Assembly: GCF_001746755.1 (NCBI RefSeq)
Contig: NZ_MCGG01000021.1
Coordinates: 62,001 to 126,000, forward strand
From: Magnetovibrio blakemorei
GTDB taxonomy: Bacteria; Pseudomonadota; Alphaproteobacteria; Rhodospirillales; Magnetovibrionaceae
DNA length: 64,000 nucleotides
Direction of reading: 5' to 3'
The notes below the pieces were generated by a model that saw nothing but the letters and a program-made list of their open reading frames with translations, was not told the origin of the DNA and did no database searches. Positions 45,082 through 53,890 of this stretch are shown one piece after another; position 1 is the stretch's first letter, and each line of letters begins with the position of its first letter. The translations under genes and the position numbers were made by a program.

Positions 45082-45319
45082 GTTTGGTTTCCTCAAGATT
45101 GACCGTTTTCAAATCAACGGCACGCACGTCGAGCTGCTCTGATGCCCGACCGTTTTGTTTTTTCGTCACCCACTATGCCATCATTTAGACCACTGATCCC
45201 CATGATAACGGCGCACAGGTTCCCGCCACTATGGCAAATGATACACTTAATCGTGGAAAGTCGTGCACAGGCACGGATTGCGCCTTCAAAGCAAAGCCCG
45301 GCGAACGAGGAGAATCATA

Positions 45320-45580
45320 TCACCGGCGCCAAATCTGCCACCAAGGAGGCGTCCCATGTGAGGACTGATCCGCCTGACCGTTAGACGCGCCTTCAAATGG
45401 TACATCGTTGTTTCGTCCAAACTGGGCTTTGCGTTTGGCTTTCATGTAAGGCACTGAGAGCTCCATCGCCGACGCCGGACGCGCCAACGGTTTGCCACTG
45501 AGCAACATTTGGGCAAAGCTGACGGCGTGCTCACCCGAGTCCCTTCGACCAAACTCCGCATTCTTCATGGTCTTATTCAT
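45320..45580 (-). CDS. Small hypothetical protein
   Basis: 86 aa, polar and without membrane segments. It starts at an ATG with AAGG five bases upstream. The middle reads AQMLLSGKPLARPASAMELSV and the end is PPWWQIWRR, an aromatic-basic tail. I do not recognise it. It stands alone between the Aas-like gene and the phosphate operon. The binding site and tail make it a moderate candidate. Confidence 0.5.
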   Translation of the reverse strand: MNKTMKNAEFGRRDSGEHAVSFAQMLLSGKPLARPASAMELSVPYMKAKRKAQFGRNNDVPFEGASNGQADQSSHGTPPWWQIWRR

Positions 45581-45767
45581 AGCACCTTAATCCTGCTGCT
45601 GATTGCCTATGTAAACAATCGATCACTTACATTATCCCCGGTGCTGGCAAATGTCAAATACCGACTCACCAGATGGATTGGATAAGATCATGATGCCGGG
45701 CAGACAAAAACGCGATGACGACCATCACAGTTCTCTTTTTCATTTTTTCAAAGTGTTGCCCAATCAC

Positions 45768-45799
45768 AAAAGCGCCGCTCCGATGAACGGGGCGGCGCT
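45768..45799 (-). terminator. Terminator after phoB
   Basis: AGCGCCGC pairs with GCGGCGCT, extended by CC/GG inside, with a short loop. On the minus strand the stem is followed by TTTTGTGATT. It lies 38 bases past the phoB stop and closes the phosphate operon. Confidence 0.75.
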
Positions 45800-45836
45800 A
45801 TGGTCTAAAGTCACGTTTGTGAAAAGCGGTGCTAGG

Positions 45837-46532
45837 TCAATTGCCTTTGTCCAAGTCGATGGCATAGCCTTCACCGCGCACGGTGCGGATGACGTCTTCG
45901 CCACCACCGTCATTGAGGGCTTTGCGCAACCGGCGGATGTGCACATCGACGGTGCGGTCTTCAACGTAGACATCGCGACCCCACACCAAATCAAGCAACC
46001 GTTCGCGCGAAAACACCCGGCTTGGGCGTTCCATCAAGGTTTTGAGCAAGCGAAACTCGGTCGGCCCCAAGTGAATGGCTTGACCGCCCCGGTTCACTTT
46101 GTGCTGCGCCAGGTCCATGGCGATATCGGCATACTGCAACGCTTCGCTGGACAGGGAAGGATTGGCGCGACGCAACAAAGCTTTGAGGCGTGCCACCACT
46201 TCGCGGGGGCTATACGGCTTCACCACATAATCATCCGCACCGGTTTCAATGCCACGCACGCGGTCTTCTTCTTCTCCACGCGCCGTCAACATCAAGATGG
46301 GGATTTCCCGCGTTTCGCTGGAGCCACGCAATTGACGGCAAACTTCAATGCCGCTGAGGCCCGGCAACATCCAATCCAAAACGATGGCATCGGGCGCATT
46401 TTCCTGGGCCATCAACAGGCCTTCTTCCCCATCCTGGGCGAGCAGAACGCGAAAGCCTTCTTTTTGAAGATTGTACGAAAGCAACTCCGCTTGCGGCGGT
46501 TCGTCTTCGACAATGAGAACCAAATGTTCCAA
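45837..46532 (-). CDS. phoB: Phosphate regulon response regulator PhoB
   Basis: 231 aa. Receiver domain with acidic pair VEDEPPQAE, phosphoacceptor Asp in AIVLDWMLPGLSG and the Lys in VVKPYSPREV. The C-terminal winged-helix DNA-binding domain shows LGPTEFRLLKTLMERPSRVFSRERLLD and VDVHIRRLRKAL. It starts at TTG, supported by AAGGA six bases upstream; no ATG fits the family N-terminus. PhoB binds Pho boxes such as the one before pstS. It is the last gene of the pst operon. Confidence 0.96.
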   Translation of the reverse strand: MEHLVLIVEDEPPQAELLSYNLQKEGFRVLLAQDGEEGLLMAQENAPDAIVLDWMLPGLSGIEVCRQLRGSSETREIPILMLTARGEEEDRVRGIETGADDYVVKPYSPREVVARLKALLRRANPSLSSEALQYADIAMDLAQHKVNRGGQAIHLGPTEFRLLKTLMERPSRVFSRERLLDLVWGRDVYVEDRTVDVHIRRLRKALNDGGGEDVIRTVRGEGYAIDLDKGN

Positions 46533-46548
46533 GTCAGTTCCTTAAAAA

Positions 46549-47256
46549 TTATTCGACAATGGTTTGGCTGGACAAATCGTTTTTTGGACGCTCATCCGCA
46601 GGCTTATCGCCAGACACCAAAAAATGTACATTCTCCGCGATAGACGTGACGTGATCACCAATGCGTTCCACGTTCTTCGCCACAAACAGCAAATGCGTAC
46701 ACGCCGTAATATTACGCGGGTCTTCCAGCATATATGTCAAGAGTTCCCGAAACAGGCTGGTGTGCATCAAATCGACTTCTTCATCGCGCATGCGCACATC
46801 ATCGGCCTTAGCCAAATCGTGTGCACCATAGGCGTCGAGCACGTTCTTGATCATGCTTTGAACTTGGCGCGCCATACGCTGAATGGTTTGGGTGGCATTG
46901 CCAACCGGTTCCATGGCGGACAGCGTCAACGTGCGCTTGGCGACGTTTTTGGCATAATCACCGATACGTTCCAGATTGGAGGCCATTTTCAGCGCCACCA
47001 CAACGGCCCGCAAATCTTCGGCCATGGGCTGGCGCAACGCCAAAACGCGAATGGTGAAATTGTCGATCTCTTCTTCCAGCAAATCGATTTGCTTGTCAGA
47101 CTCGATGACTTTTTTCGCCAACGCCACATCACGACGGCTCAATGCATCAACGGCATCGGCCAATTGACGTTCAGCCAAACCACCCATCTCGGCGATGATG
47201 CTGTCCAAACGCCCCAGATCTTCATCAAAGGATGAAACGATATGTTCGTGTTCCAT
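46549..47256 (-). CDS. phoU: Phosphate transport regulator PhoU
   Basis: 235 aa, two repeats of a three-helix PhoU unit. Motifs are GGLAERQLADAVDALSRRD, LRAVVVALKMASNLERIGDYA and the second-repeat VAKNVERIGDHVTSIAENV, which bind metal clusters. PhoU links Pst transport to PhoR signalling and represses the regulon when phosphate is plentiful. The start at 47256 has AAAGG three to seven bases upstream; the open frame extends to 47397 but without family match. Sixteen bases separate it from pstB and from phoB. Confidence 0.95.
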   Translation of the reverse strand: MEHEHIVSSFDEDLGRLDSIIAEMGGLAERQLADAVDALSRRDVALAKKVIESDKQIDLLEEEIDNFTIRVLALRQPMAEDLRAVVVALKMASNLERIGDYAKNVAKRTLTLSAMEPVGNATQTIQRMARQVQSMIKNVLDAYGAHDLAKADDVRMRDEEVDLMHTSLFRELLTYMLEDPRNITACTHLLFVAKNVERIGDHVTSIAENVHFLVSGDKPADERPKNDLSSQTIVE

Positions 47257-47272
47257 TTGACCTTTGTTCCCC

Positions 47273-48097
47273 TTAACCGATACGACCCGTGACATACGCT
47301 TTGGTGCGCTCATCAACGGGTTTGGTGAAAATGTCCGTCGTGTCGCCCTGCTCAACCAGTTCCCCCAAATGGAAGAACGCGGTTTTTTGCGAAACACGCG
47401 CCGCTTGCTGCATGGAATGCGTCACCATGATTATGGTGTAGTTTTCCTTGAGCTCGTCAATCAATTCTTCAATCTTAGCCGTGGCGATGGGATCAAGGGC
47501 CGAGCACGGCTCATCCATCAAGATCACTTCCGGTTCTACGGCAATGGCCCGCGCGATGCACAAACGCTGCTGCTGTCCACCGGACAGCCCCGTGCCCGGC
47601 GCGTCCAAACGATCGCGCACCTCATCCAGGAGCCCCGCCTTTTCCAAACTGGTCATCACGATCTCATCCATATCGGTACGGCTTTTGGCCAGACCGTGAA
47701 TGCGCGGACCATAGGCGACGTTATCATAAATGGATTTGGGAAACGGATTTGGCTTTTGAAAGACCATTCCAACGCGGGCGCGCAGATGCACCACATCAAC
47801 ACCCCGGGCATAAATATTTTCCCCATCGAGGCAGATTTCACCTTCAACGCGACAACCATCCACCACATCGTTCATGCGGTTTAAACAGCGCAAGAAAGTC
47901 GACTTACCGCACCCTGAAGGTCCGATCAAAGCCGTCACCATATTGGACGGAATATCCAGGTTGACCTGATTAAGCGCCTGTTTGTTGCCGTAAAAGACAT
48001 TCACGCCTTCGGCCGTAACCTTATGCGGTTTGCTGTTAAGCCCCTGCGCATTAACGCGCGCATTCGCTGAGACATCTGTGTGGATGGCGAGTTCCAT
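47273..48097 (-). CDS. pstB: Phosphate ABC transporter ATP-binding protein PstB
   Basis: 274 aa. Walker A is [19 protein letters not shown], the ABC signature is [16 protein letters not shown] and Walker B is [17 protein letters not shown]. The Q-loop [21 protein letters not shown] is characteristic of PstB. It powers uptake of phosphate with PstCA. The ATG at 48097 has GGAAG eight bases upstream; a 24-residue polar leader precedes the domain. Confidence 0.97.
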   Translation of the reverse strand: MELAIHTDVSANARVNAQGLNSKPHKVTAEGVNVFYGNKQALNQVNLDIPSNMVTALIGPSGCGKSTFLRCLNRMNDVVDGCRVEGEICLDGENIYARGVDVVHLRARVGMVFQKPNPFPKSIYDNVAYGPRIHGLAKSRTDMDEIVMTSLEKAGLLDEVRDRLDAPGTGLSGGQQQRLCIARAIAVEPEVILMDEPCSALDPIATAKIEELIDELKENYTIIMVTHSMQQAARVSQKTAFFHLGELVEQGDTTDIFTKPVDERTKAYVTGRIG

Positions 48098-48110
48098 TGC
48101 GTTCACTTCC

Positions 48111-49364
48111 TTACCAACGACGTTCAAACTTTTTGCGCAACACAACCGCAATCAAGTTCATCGTAACCAAAAAAACAAGAAGGACGATAATCGCTGCCGC
48201 GGTACGTTCTGTGAACGCCCGCTCAGGACTGTCAGCCCACAAAAAAATCTGCACGGGCAACGCTGTTGCCGGATCGGTAAAAGATCCCGGAATATCGACG
48301 ATGAAAGCCACCATACCGATCATCAACAATGGGGCGCTTTCGCCCAAGGCCTGCGCCATACCGATGATGGTGCCGGTCAGCATGCCCGGCATGGCCAGCG
48401 GCAAGACATGATGCAACACCGTTTGCACCGAGCTGGCCCCCATACCCCACGCGGCTTCGCGAATGGAGGGCGGCACGGCGCGCAACGCTGCACGCGAAGC
48501 AATGATAATGGTCGGCAACGTCATCAGCGCCAGCACCATCCCGCCCACCAGCGGTGCGGAGCGCGGCAGCATGAAGAAATTCAAAAACACCGCCAAACCA
48601 AGCAAACCAAAAACAATCGACGGTACGGCGGCCAAGTTATTGATGTTCACTTCGATAACATCCGTCCACCTGTTTTTCGGGGCGAACTCTTCCAAATAAA
48701 TGGCCGTCATGACGCCCAACGGGAACGACAACAAAAAGCACACCGCAAGGCTAAAGATGGACCCCATAAACGCCCCAAATATGCCCGCGAGTTCCGGTTC
48801 GCGTGAATCACCCCCGGTGAAAAAGTGGGTGTTGAATTTTAACTCAAGGGCACCATCGGCAATTAAGCTGTCAATCCAGACAATTTCTTTATCGCTCACG
48901 CGGCGTTCGCTTTGCGGGGAAGCCCGATCAATGGCTCCCTTCATCAGCATATCCACATCATCCGATGCGGTCAGCCACACCGTACGGGTTTCCCCCACAA
49001 GGGATGGATCGGCCCGGTACATGTTTTGTAAATTAAACCCGGCCCCTGAACTCATCAATTGCGTGAGCAGCCTTTTGTCACTCCGCGATGTGACCTCCGG
49101 GAATTTTTTGCGCATGCTTTCTTTAACGATGGCCTGCCAGTTGTTGTCTTTGATGTGGGTTTCATCAAACACAACCGTCAACGCAACTTCGGTTTGTTGA
49201 AAGGCGCCAATGCCGCGGATACCAATCGCCGCCAGCATGATCACCAGGAAGGCCATCGCTACGGCAATGGCGGCAATGCCATACAGGCGGAACCGCTTTT
49301 CCGCACGATAGCGTTTGGTAAGCCCGGCTTCGATGCGTTCGGAATGGGTCAATGTATCACTCAT
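48111..49364 (-). CDS. pstA: Phosphate ABC transporter permease PstA with periplasmic insertion
   Basis: 417 aa, longer than the usual 280-300. After the first helix ([22 protein letters not shown]) there is about 150 residues of soluble, mixed-charge sequence (DUF3333 type) before the permease core. The core contains [18 protein letters not shown] and the EAA loop [23 protein letters not shown]. Such long PstA forms are typical for alphaproteobacteria. Starts at an ATG (49364) or a GTG three codons earlier; both overlap the pstC end. Confidence 0.94.
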   Translation of the reverse strand: MSDTLTHSERIEAGLTKRYRAEKRFRLYGIAAIAVAMAFLVIMLAAIGIRGIGAFQQTEVALTVVFDETHIKDNNWQAIVKESMRKKFPEVTSRSDKRLLTQLMSSGAGFNLQNMYRADPSLVGETRTVWLTASDDVDMLMKGAIDRASPQSERRVSDKEIVWIDSLIADGALELKFNTHFFTGGDSREPELAGIFGAFMGSIFSLAVCFLLSFPLGVMTAIYLEEFAPKNRWTDVIEVNINNLAAVPSIVFGLLGLAVFLNFFMLPRSAPLVGGMVLALMTLPTIIIASRAALRAVPPSIREAAWGMGASSVQTVLHHVLPLAMPGMLTGTIIGMAQALGESAPLLMIGMVAFIVDIPGSFTDPATALPVQIFLWADSPERAFTERTAAAIIVLLVFLVTMNLIAVVLRKKFERRW

Positions 49365-50349
49365 ATTGCTCACGGTATTTCTTAACGATATGAAGGGCGA
49401 CGACGTTCAAAACCAAAGTGGTGAAGAACAGCATCAGGCCCAGGGCAAAAGCGGCCAGCGTTTTGGCACTGTCGAATTCCTGATCGCCAGTCAAAAGGGT
49501 CACGATTTGAACCGTTACGGTGGTCACGGCCTGTAAAGGATTGGCCGTCAAGTTGGACGCCAGACCTGCCGCCATAACCACAATCATGGTTTCGCCAATG
49601 GCGCGCGAAGCCGCCAACAGCAAACCGCCCATAATCCCGGGAAGGGCCGCGGGCAGCACCACGTTGCGAATGGTCTCAGATTTTGTGGCACCCAGGCCAA
49701 ACGATCCATCGCGCATGGTTTGCGGCACGGCGTTGATGACATCATCCGACAAGCTGGAAATCAACGGAATGATCATCACCCCCATCACCAAGCCTGCGGC
49801 CAACGCGCTTTCCGACGAAACATCCAAGCCGATGGACTCACCGCCGCCGCGCAACCACGGCGCCACCACCAAGGCGGCGAAAAAGCCGTACACAACGGTG
49901 GGAATACCGGCAAGGATTTCCAATATCGGCTTAACCCAGTTGCGCACACTAACATGGGCGTATTCGGCCAAATAAATGGCAGCAAACAGTCCAATGGGCG
50001 TTGCGATGATCAAAGCAATGGCGCTGATCAAAAGGGTACCGGCAAACAGAGGGATGGCACCAAACGACCCCGATGAGCCGACCTGATCGGCGCGCATCGC
50101 GGTCTGTGGGCTCCATTCCAAACCAAACAGAAAATCGGTCAGCGGAACTTCACCAAAAAAGCGCAGCGATTCGAATAATAACGAAGCGACAATGCCGACC
50201 GTGGTTAAAATAGCGACCGTGGAACTGGCGATCAAGATACCCTTGATTACCGCCTCCACGGCCTTCTGCGCGCGCCGGGCTGGCGTGACGTACATCCGGC
50301 CTCCACCAGCCCTAGGTGCGCGTTTTGTATATGATGTTGACGTGGTCAC
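49357..50349 (-). CDS. pstC: Phosphate ABC transporter permease PstC
   Basis: 330 aa with six membrane helices. The core has YLAEYAHVSVRNWVKPILEILAGIP and the EAA-loop segment TMRDGSFGLGATKSETIRNVVLPAAL. It forms the membrane channel with PstA. The start is GTG with GGAG eight bases before it. A GC-rich hairpin lies in the 79-base gap after pstS. Confidence 0.95.
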   Translation of the reverse strand: MTTSTSYTKRAPRAGGGRMYVTPARRAQKAVEAVIKGILIASSTVAILTTVGIVASLLFESLRFFGEVPLTDFLFGLEWSPQTAMRADQVGSSGSFGAIPLFAGTLLISAIALIIATPIGLFAAIYLAEYAHVSVRNWVKPILEILAGIPTVVYGFFAALVVAPWLRGGGESIGLDVSSESALAAGLVMGVMIIPLISSLSDDVINAVPQTMRDGSFGLGATKSETIRNVVLPAALPGIMGGLLLAASRAIGETMIVVMAAGLASNLTANPLQAVTTVTVQIVTLLTGDQEFDSAKTLAAFALGLMLFFTTLVLNVVALHIVKKYREQYE

Positions 50350-50370
50350 GTCTTATTCTCCAAACAAATT

Positions 50371-50405
50371 CCGGCGGCGGCTAAAAATATGAGTGCCGCC
50401 GCCGG
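50371..50405 (-). other. Strong hairpin between pstS and pstC
   Basis: A perfect 11-base inverted repeat, CCGGCGGCGGC and GCCGCCGCCGG, with a 13-base loop. On the minus strand it follows the pstS stop by 24 bases and is trailed by AATTTGTTT. It is not a clear terminator. It could stabilise the pstS message or partially terminate, giving more binding protein than permease. Confidence 0.8.
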
Positions 50406-50428
50406 CTTATTTGATGTTCCTGCGTCTC

Positions 50429-51472
50429 TTACATGGAGAGGTTGGCAAGGGCCGTTGCATCATGAGCGAACTTGGCGCGTTCTTCCTTCGGCATCGGGAT
50501 CAAGCCTTTGTCGGCCAAGTAGCCTTCGGTGCCCCAAGCTTTTTCGGATGCAAACTCAGCAACATACTCTTTGATGCCCGGGACTTTGCCTGCGTGCGCG
50601 TTCTTCACGTAGAAGAACAGCGGGCGCGACACGGAATAAGCACCGGAAGCGATATTTTCGAACGTCGGCTCTACGCCTTCGACCTTGTTGCCTTTGATCT
50701 TGTCGGCATTTTGATCCAAGAAGCTGTAACCGAAGATACCGAAGGCGTCTTTGTTGGCATCGAGTTTTTGCACGATCAAGTTGTCGTTTTCGCCGGCTTC
50801 AACATAACCGCCATCTTCACGAATGGACTGGCAAAGGGCCTTAAAGGCTTTTTTGTCGGTCTTTTTCATCGCTTTGATCCACGGATAGGATTCGCAACCT
50901 TCGTCCATAACCAGTTCAACAAATGCGTCACGGGTACCGGAGGTGGGCGGCGGGCCCATCACTTCGATTTTGACGGCAGGCAGATCGGAACGCACGTCTT
51001 TCCAGGTCTTGTAAGGGTTCGGCTGGGTCTTGCCTTCACCGGCAGGAACGTCCTTGGCCAAAGCCAACCAAATTTCCTTGCGTGTCAGGTTGACAGCCGG
51101 AGCAGCATTAGCGTTGGCAAAAACGATGCCGTCATAACCGATTTTGACTTCAGTGATGGAGGTCACGCCGTTGCTGGCGCATTTTTCGACTTCGCTCTTT
51201 TTGATGCGACGCGAAGCATTGGTGATGTCGGGATGTTCGTCACCGACGCCAGAGCAAAACAGTTTCAAACCGCCGCCGGAGCCGGTCGATTCGACCACCG
51301 GGGTCTTAAAGCTGCTCGTTTTACCAAACTGTTCGGCAACGACTGTCGAGAATGGAAACACCGTCGAGGAACCGACGATACGGATCTGGTCGCGAGACAT
51401 GTCGGCGGCAGCAGCGCCACCAGCAACAACGATACCCGCGAGGGCGGCTACGGTAAGGGTCTTTTTGAACAT
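50429..51472 (-). CDS. pstS: Phosphate-binding periplasmic protein PstS
   Basis: 347 aa with a signal peptide (FKKTLTVAALAGIVVAGGAAAA). The binding motif is IRIVGSSTVFPFSTVVAEQFG and later ESTGSGGGLKLFCSGVG. The mature protein keeps FGYSFLDQNADKIKG and the GTEGYLADKGLIPM tail. Cys residues in SGVG and CESYPWIKAM suggest disulfides. The ATG at 51472 is chosen; a TTG three codons earlier is too near GGAG. Very likely the most expressed gene of the operon, judged from the Pho boxes upstream and the hairpin behind. Confidence 0.96.
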   Translation of the reverse strand: MFKKTLTVAALAGIVVAGGAAAADMSRDQIRIVGSSTVFPFSTVVAEQFGKTSSFKTPVVESTGSGGGLKLFCSGVGDEHPDITNASRRIKKSEVEKCASNGVTSITEVKIGYDGIVFANANAAPAVNLTRKEIWLALAKDVPAGEGKTQPNPYKTWKDVRSDLPAVKIEVMGPPPTSGTRDAFVELVMDEGCESYPWIKAMKKTDKKAFKALCQSIREDGGYVEAGENDNLIVQKLDANKDAFGIFGYSFLDQNADKIKGNKVEGVEPTFENIASGAYSVSRPLFFYVKNAHAGKVPGIKEYVAEFASEKAWGTEGYLADKGLIPMPKEERAKFAHDATALANLSM

Positions 51473-51592
51473 CTTGTCCAATCTCCATCTAGAAACACAA
51501 AAAAATACGGAGACGACATACCCTTGTGGGCCTGATTTGGGAACGTCCCCAAGGTGTCGTCTTGCGCGAAACTTAGTGTTCCGTGGAGTCCC

Positions 51593-51625
51593 TTTTATGA
51601 ACTTTGTGTTACAGGTTTGTGACGA
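51593..51625 (-). promoter_or_regulatory. Candidate triple Pho box upstream of pstS
   Basis: Read on the minus strand, three 11-base units stand head to tail: TCGTCACAAAC, CTGTAACACAA and AGTTCATAAAA. They resemble the PhoB direct-repeat consensus CTGTCAT-N4 with 11-base period; the first unit matches best. The block ends about 120 bases before the pstS start codon, in the 180-base gap after phoR. Confidence 0.6.
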
Positions 51626-51652
51626 TCGACAAATTGCAGATTTGTAGGATTT

Positions 51653-52903
51653 TTATTTGTCGAAACAGGGCAGCAGCACCCGAAATTGCGATCCTTGGCC
51701 CATTACGCTTGTCACAATCAAGCGACCGCGGTGGCGGTTCACAATATGTTTGACGATGGCCAGGCCCAGCCCGGTGCCCCCCATGAGGCGTGAACGGCCC
51801 TTGTCGATACGGTAAAAGCGTTCGGTCAATCGCGGCAAGTGTTCCGGCGCGATGCCGTCGCTTTGGTCGGAAACGGTGATTTCAATGCCGGGAGTTCCCA
51901 CCTCTACCAAGGTCTCAACCGCTTTGACCTTAATGGTGACAGTCGACTTGGGGGTTCCGTATTTGACAGCGTTATCGACCAAGTTTTGAAACACTTCACG
52001 CAGTTGGTCTTTGTTTCCGGGAACGTCTGGCATATCGGCGGGGAAATCGGTGACAATCGACATGCCTTTTTGATCCACATGCACCTGGACCGAATCGACC
52101 ACCTCATGAAGGAGATCTCCCAATGCGACCGGTAAAGTCGGGCGAATGTGTTCATTGACTTCGATTTGCGACAGAGACAGCAAGTCGTCAATCAAGCGCG
52201 CCATCCGCGCGGCTTCACCGCTCATAATGCCCAAAAAACGCTCTTGAGCTTCGGGGTCATCTTGGGCCGACGTTTGCAGGGTTTCGATAAATCCGCTGAG
52301 CGCCGACAACGGGGAGCGCAGTTCATGGCTGACATTGGCGACAAAATCGGCGCGCATGGTTTCGGTGTTTTTCAACGCCGTGACTTCGTGCAACGCCGCC
52401 ACGGCACGCACCGAAAGGGCTTCGCTGCGCGCCACCCCCATGACTTGCAACTGATAAGCCCGGCGCACGGGCGTTTCAAAAACCAAGTCCGTATCGGCAC
52501 GGGGCAATTCCCCGGATACGGTTTTTTTCAAAGCCTCTTGCGCTTCGGGTTGGCGCAAGATCAAGCTGATATCGCGTCCCTGCATCCCCGCCCCCAACAA
52601 CTCATCCGCCGCACGATTTGCCGCCAACACCCGTCGACGACCATCCAACAGCACCACAGGGTCGGGCAGCGCATCCAAAATGACGGAAGCCAACGTCGTA
52701 TCCACTTTGGTCACCGTTTCGGGAAAGGCCCGCGATTGCTTAAACCCAGCCCAACCGGCACCCAACGCGATCACCCCGGCACTTAATAGGGCTTCGGTCA
52801 CGCTCACGGTCTTGTCCGCCGCAAAAGCCGCCAACACCATAAAGCCTGGCACCAGGGCCATCAGGGGGGCAAAGGAAAAATCAGCGGGGAGAAAGCGGCG
52901 CAT
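51653..52903 (-). CDS. phoR: Phosphate regulon sensor histidine kinase PhoR
   Basis: 416 aa. Two N-terminal hydrophobic segments (APLMALVPGFMVLAAFAA and ALLSAGVIALGAGWAGF), a PAS domain (LDALPDPVVLLDGRRRVLAANRAA), a HisKA box FVANVSHELRSPLSALSGFI with the phospho-His, and a HATPase domain (NLVDNAVKYGTP, DQSDGIAPEHLPRLTERFYR, GTGLGLAIVKHI). Its position before pstS and the shape fit PhoR. It lacks a large periplasmic domain, as expected for a kinase that listens to PstSCAB-PhoU. Confidence 0.92.
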   Translation of the reverse strand: MRRFLPADFSFAPLMALVPGFMVLAAFAADKTVSVTEALLSAGVIALGAGWAGFKQSRAFPETVTKVDTTLASVILDALPDPVVLLDGRRRVLAANRAADELLGAGMQGRDISLILRQPEAQEALKKTVSGELPRADTDLVFETPVRRAYQLQVMGVARSEALSVRAVAALHEVTALKNTETMRADFVANVSHELRSPLSALSGFIETLQTSAQDDPEAQERFLGIMSGEAARMARLIDDLLSLSQIEVNEHIRPTLPVALGDLLHEVVDSVQVHVDQKGMSIVTDFPADMPDVPGNKDQLREVFQNLVDNAVKYGTPKSTVTIKVKAVETLVEVGTPGIEITVSDQSDGIAPEHLPRLTERFYRIDKGRSRLMGGTGLGLAIVKHIVNRHRGRLIVTSVMGQGSQFRVLLPCFDK

Positions 52904-53144
52904 AGATCCATAAACTCACTAAATGAAACACACAGATTAGAAAACAAGCTTAAGCCCCAGCATACGGCCTCACCAAAGCCTATACCAGAAACGTCTCGTC
53001 AGCAGTAAGCAATGACCGACTGTAAGCAAGGGATAGCACGGGTTAGATGTAGTCCTTCACAAAGTTCTCATGTAGACTTCAGCAACGTCTCGTCCAGGCC
53101 GTTGTGCGGATTGAAGCCATCGGCACCTAAATGGGTTAACTTAG

Positions 53145-53597
53145 ATGTCCACCTGCACAGGTCCTTATGTTCGCGTCCCCTTCTCCCATGCGGACCTTAA
53201 ACCCGCAGAAAATTTGGTCGCCAGCATCCGCGGCGTCGGTGCACCGCTGCTGATTCGCGAAATGCCCACCGGAGATGGTGTTGCGGACAACTTTGCCCTG
53301 CATGTTGATATTGAAGACCCTTCCATTCCAAACTGCATTTGGGACGTACGGGCGGCAAAATTTCAAGGCCCTAAAAAAATGTTTGGCCGCCGCCATGTCT
53401 ATGAAATCGCCGTGCGCAAACGCAACGAGCAGAACACGGTCGTTTGGGAAGGCTATCGATTTACAGACAAATTCGAGATGCTGGCGGATTATTTTTGCGC
53501 CGATTTTGCCAATCTGCTGAGCGGCGTCACCTTAAAAACCTGGCTCCCGGCAACGACCGCGCAAGAACAACGCATCCAACTGTGTACCGGCCTCTAA
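53145..53597 (+). CDS. Hypothetical protein, 150 aa
   Basis: A soluble protein without signal peptide or membrane segment. It is rich in beta-type segments, for example NFALHVDIEDPSIPNCIWDV and HVYEIAVRKRNEQ, with WEGYRFTDKFEMLADYFCAD later. Start MSTCTGPYVRVPFS lacks a clear ribosome binding site, so an internal start is possible. I cannot name a family. It is flanked by gaps of about 240 and 290 bases with no gene. Confidence 0.55.
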   Translation: MSTCTGPYVRVPFSHADLKPAENLVASIRGVGAPLLIREMPTGDGVADNFALHVDIEDPSIPNCIWDVRAAKFQGPKKMFGRRHVYEIAVRKRNEQNTVVWEGYRFTDKFEMLADYFCADFANLLSGVTLKTWLPATTAQEQRIQLCTGL

Positions 53598-53890
53598 ACG
53601 CTTGATCCAAAGCACAACGGGTAAATACGCTCTGGCCGCTTGCAAATGAGACGCAAATCAAGATCAAAACCGTCGTCGCCGCTTGATAATAAGAACGCGC
53701 ATTATCAATACTTTAATAACCGAGTACTACTTCTGAGCCGCCAAAGGTAAACTTTGTTTTGAATGCGCTTGGGCTTTTGTTCTAATATTTTTAAACTGAC
53801 CATGAGCAAATTGAATTCCAACGCTTAAACCGCCAACGCCAAAAACCTGAAACCCCAAAAAAACCGGGGATCGCAGTGGGAAATTTACCT

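Noticed and set aside
45142-45384. Open frame of 80 codons on the plus strand
   Set aside because: No ribosome binding site and low-complexity translation; it overlaps the better supported minus-strand gene at 45320.
50393-51535. Open frame of 380 codons on the plus strand
   Set aside because: It lies antisense to pstS, whose signal peptide and binding motifs are unambiguous.
52988-53099. Direct repeat of AACGTCTCGTC in the gap upstream of the 150-codon hypothetical gene
   Set aside because: Only two 11-base copies about 100 bases apart, with no other structure; may be chance.
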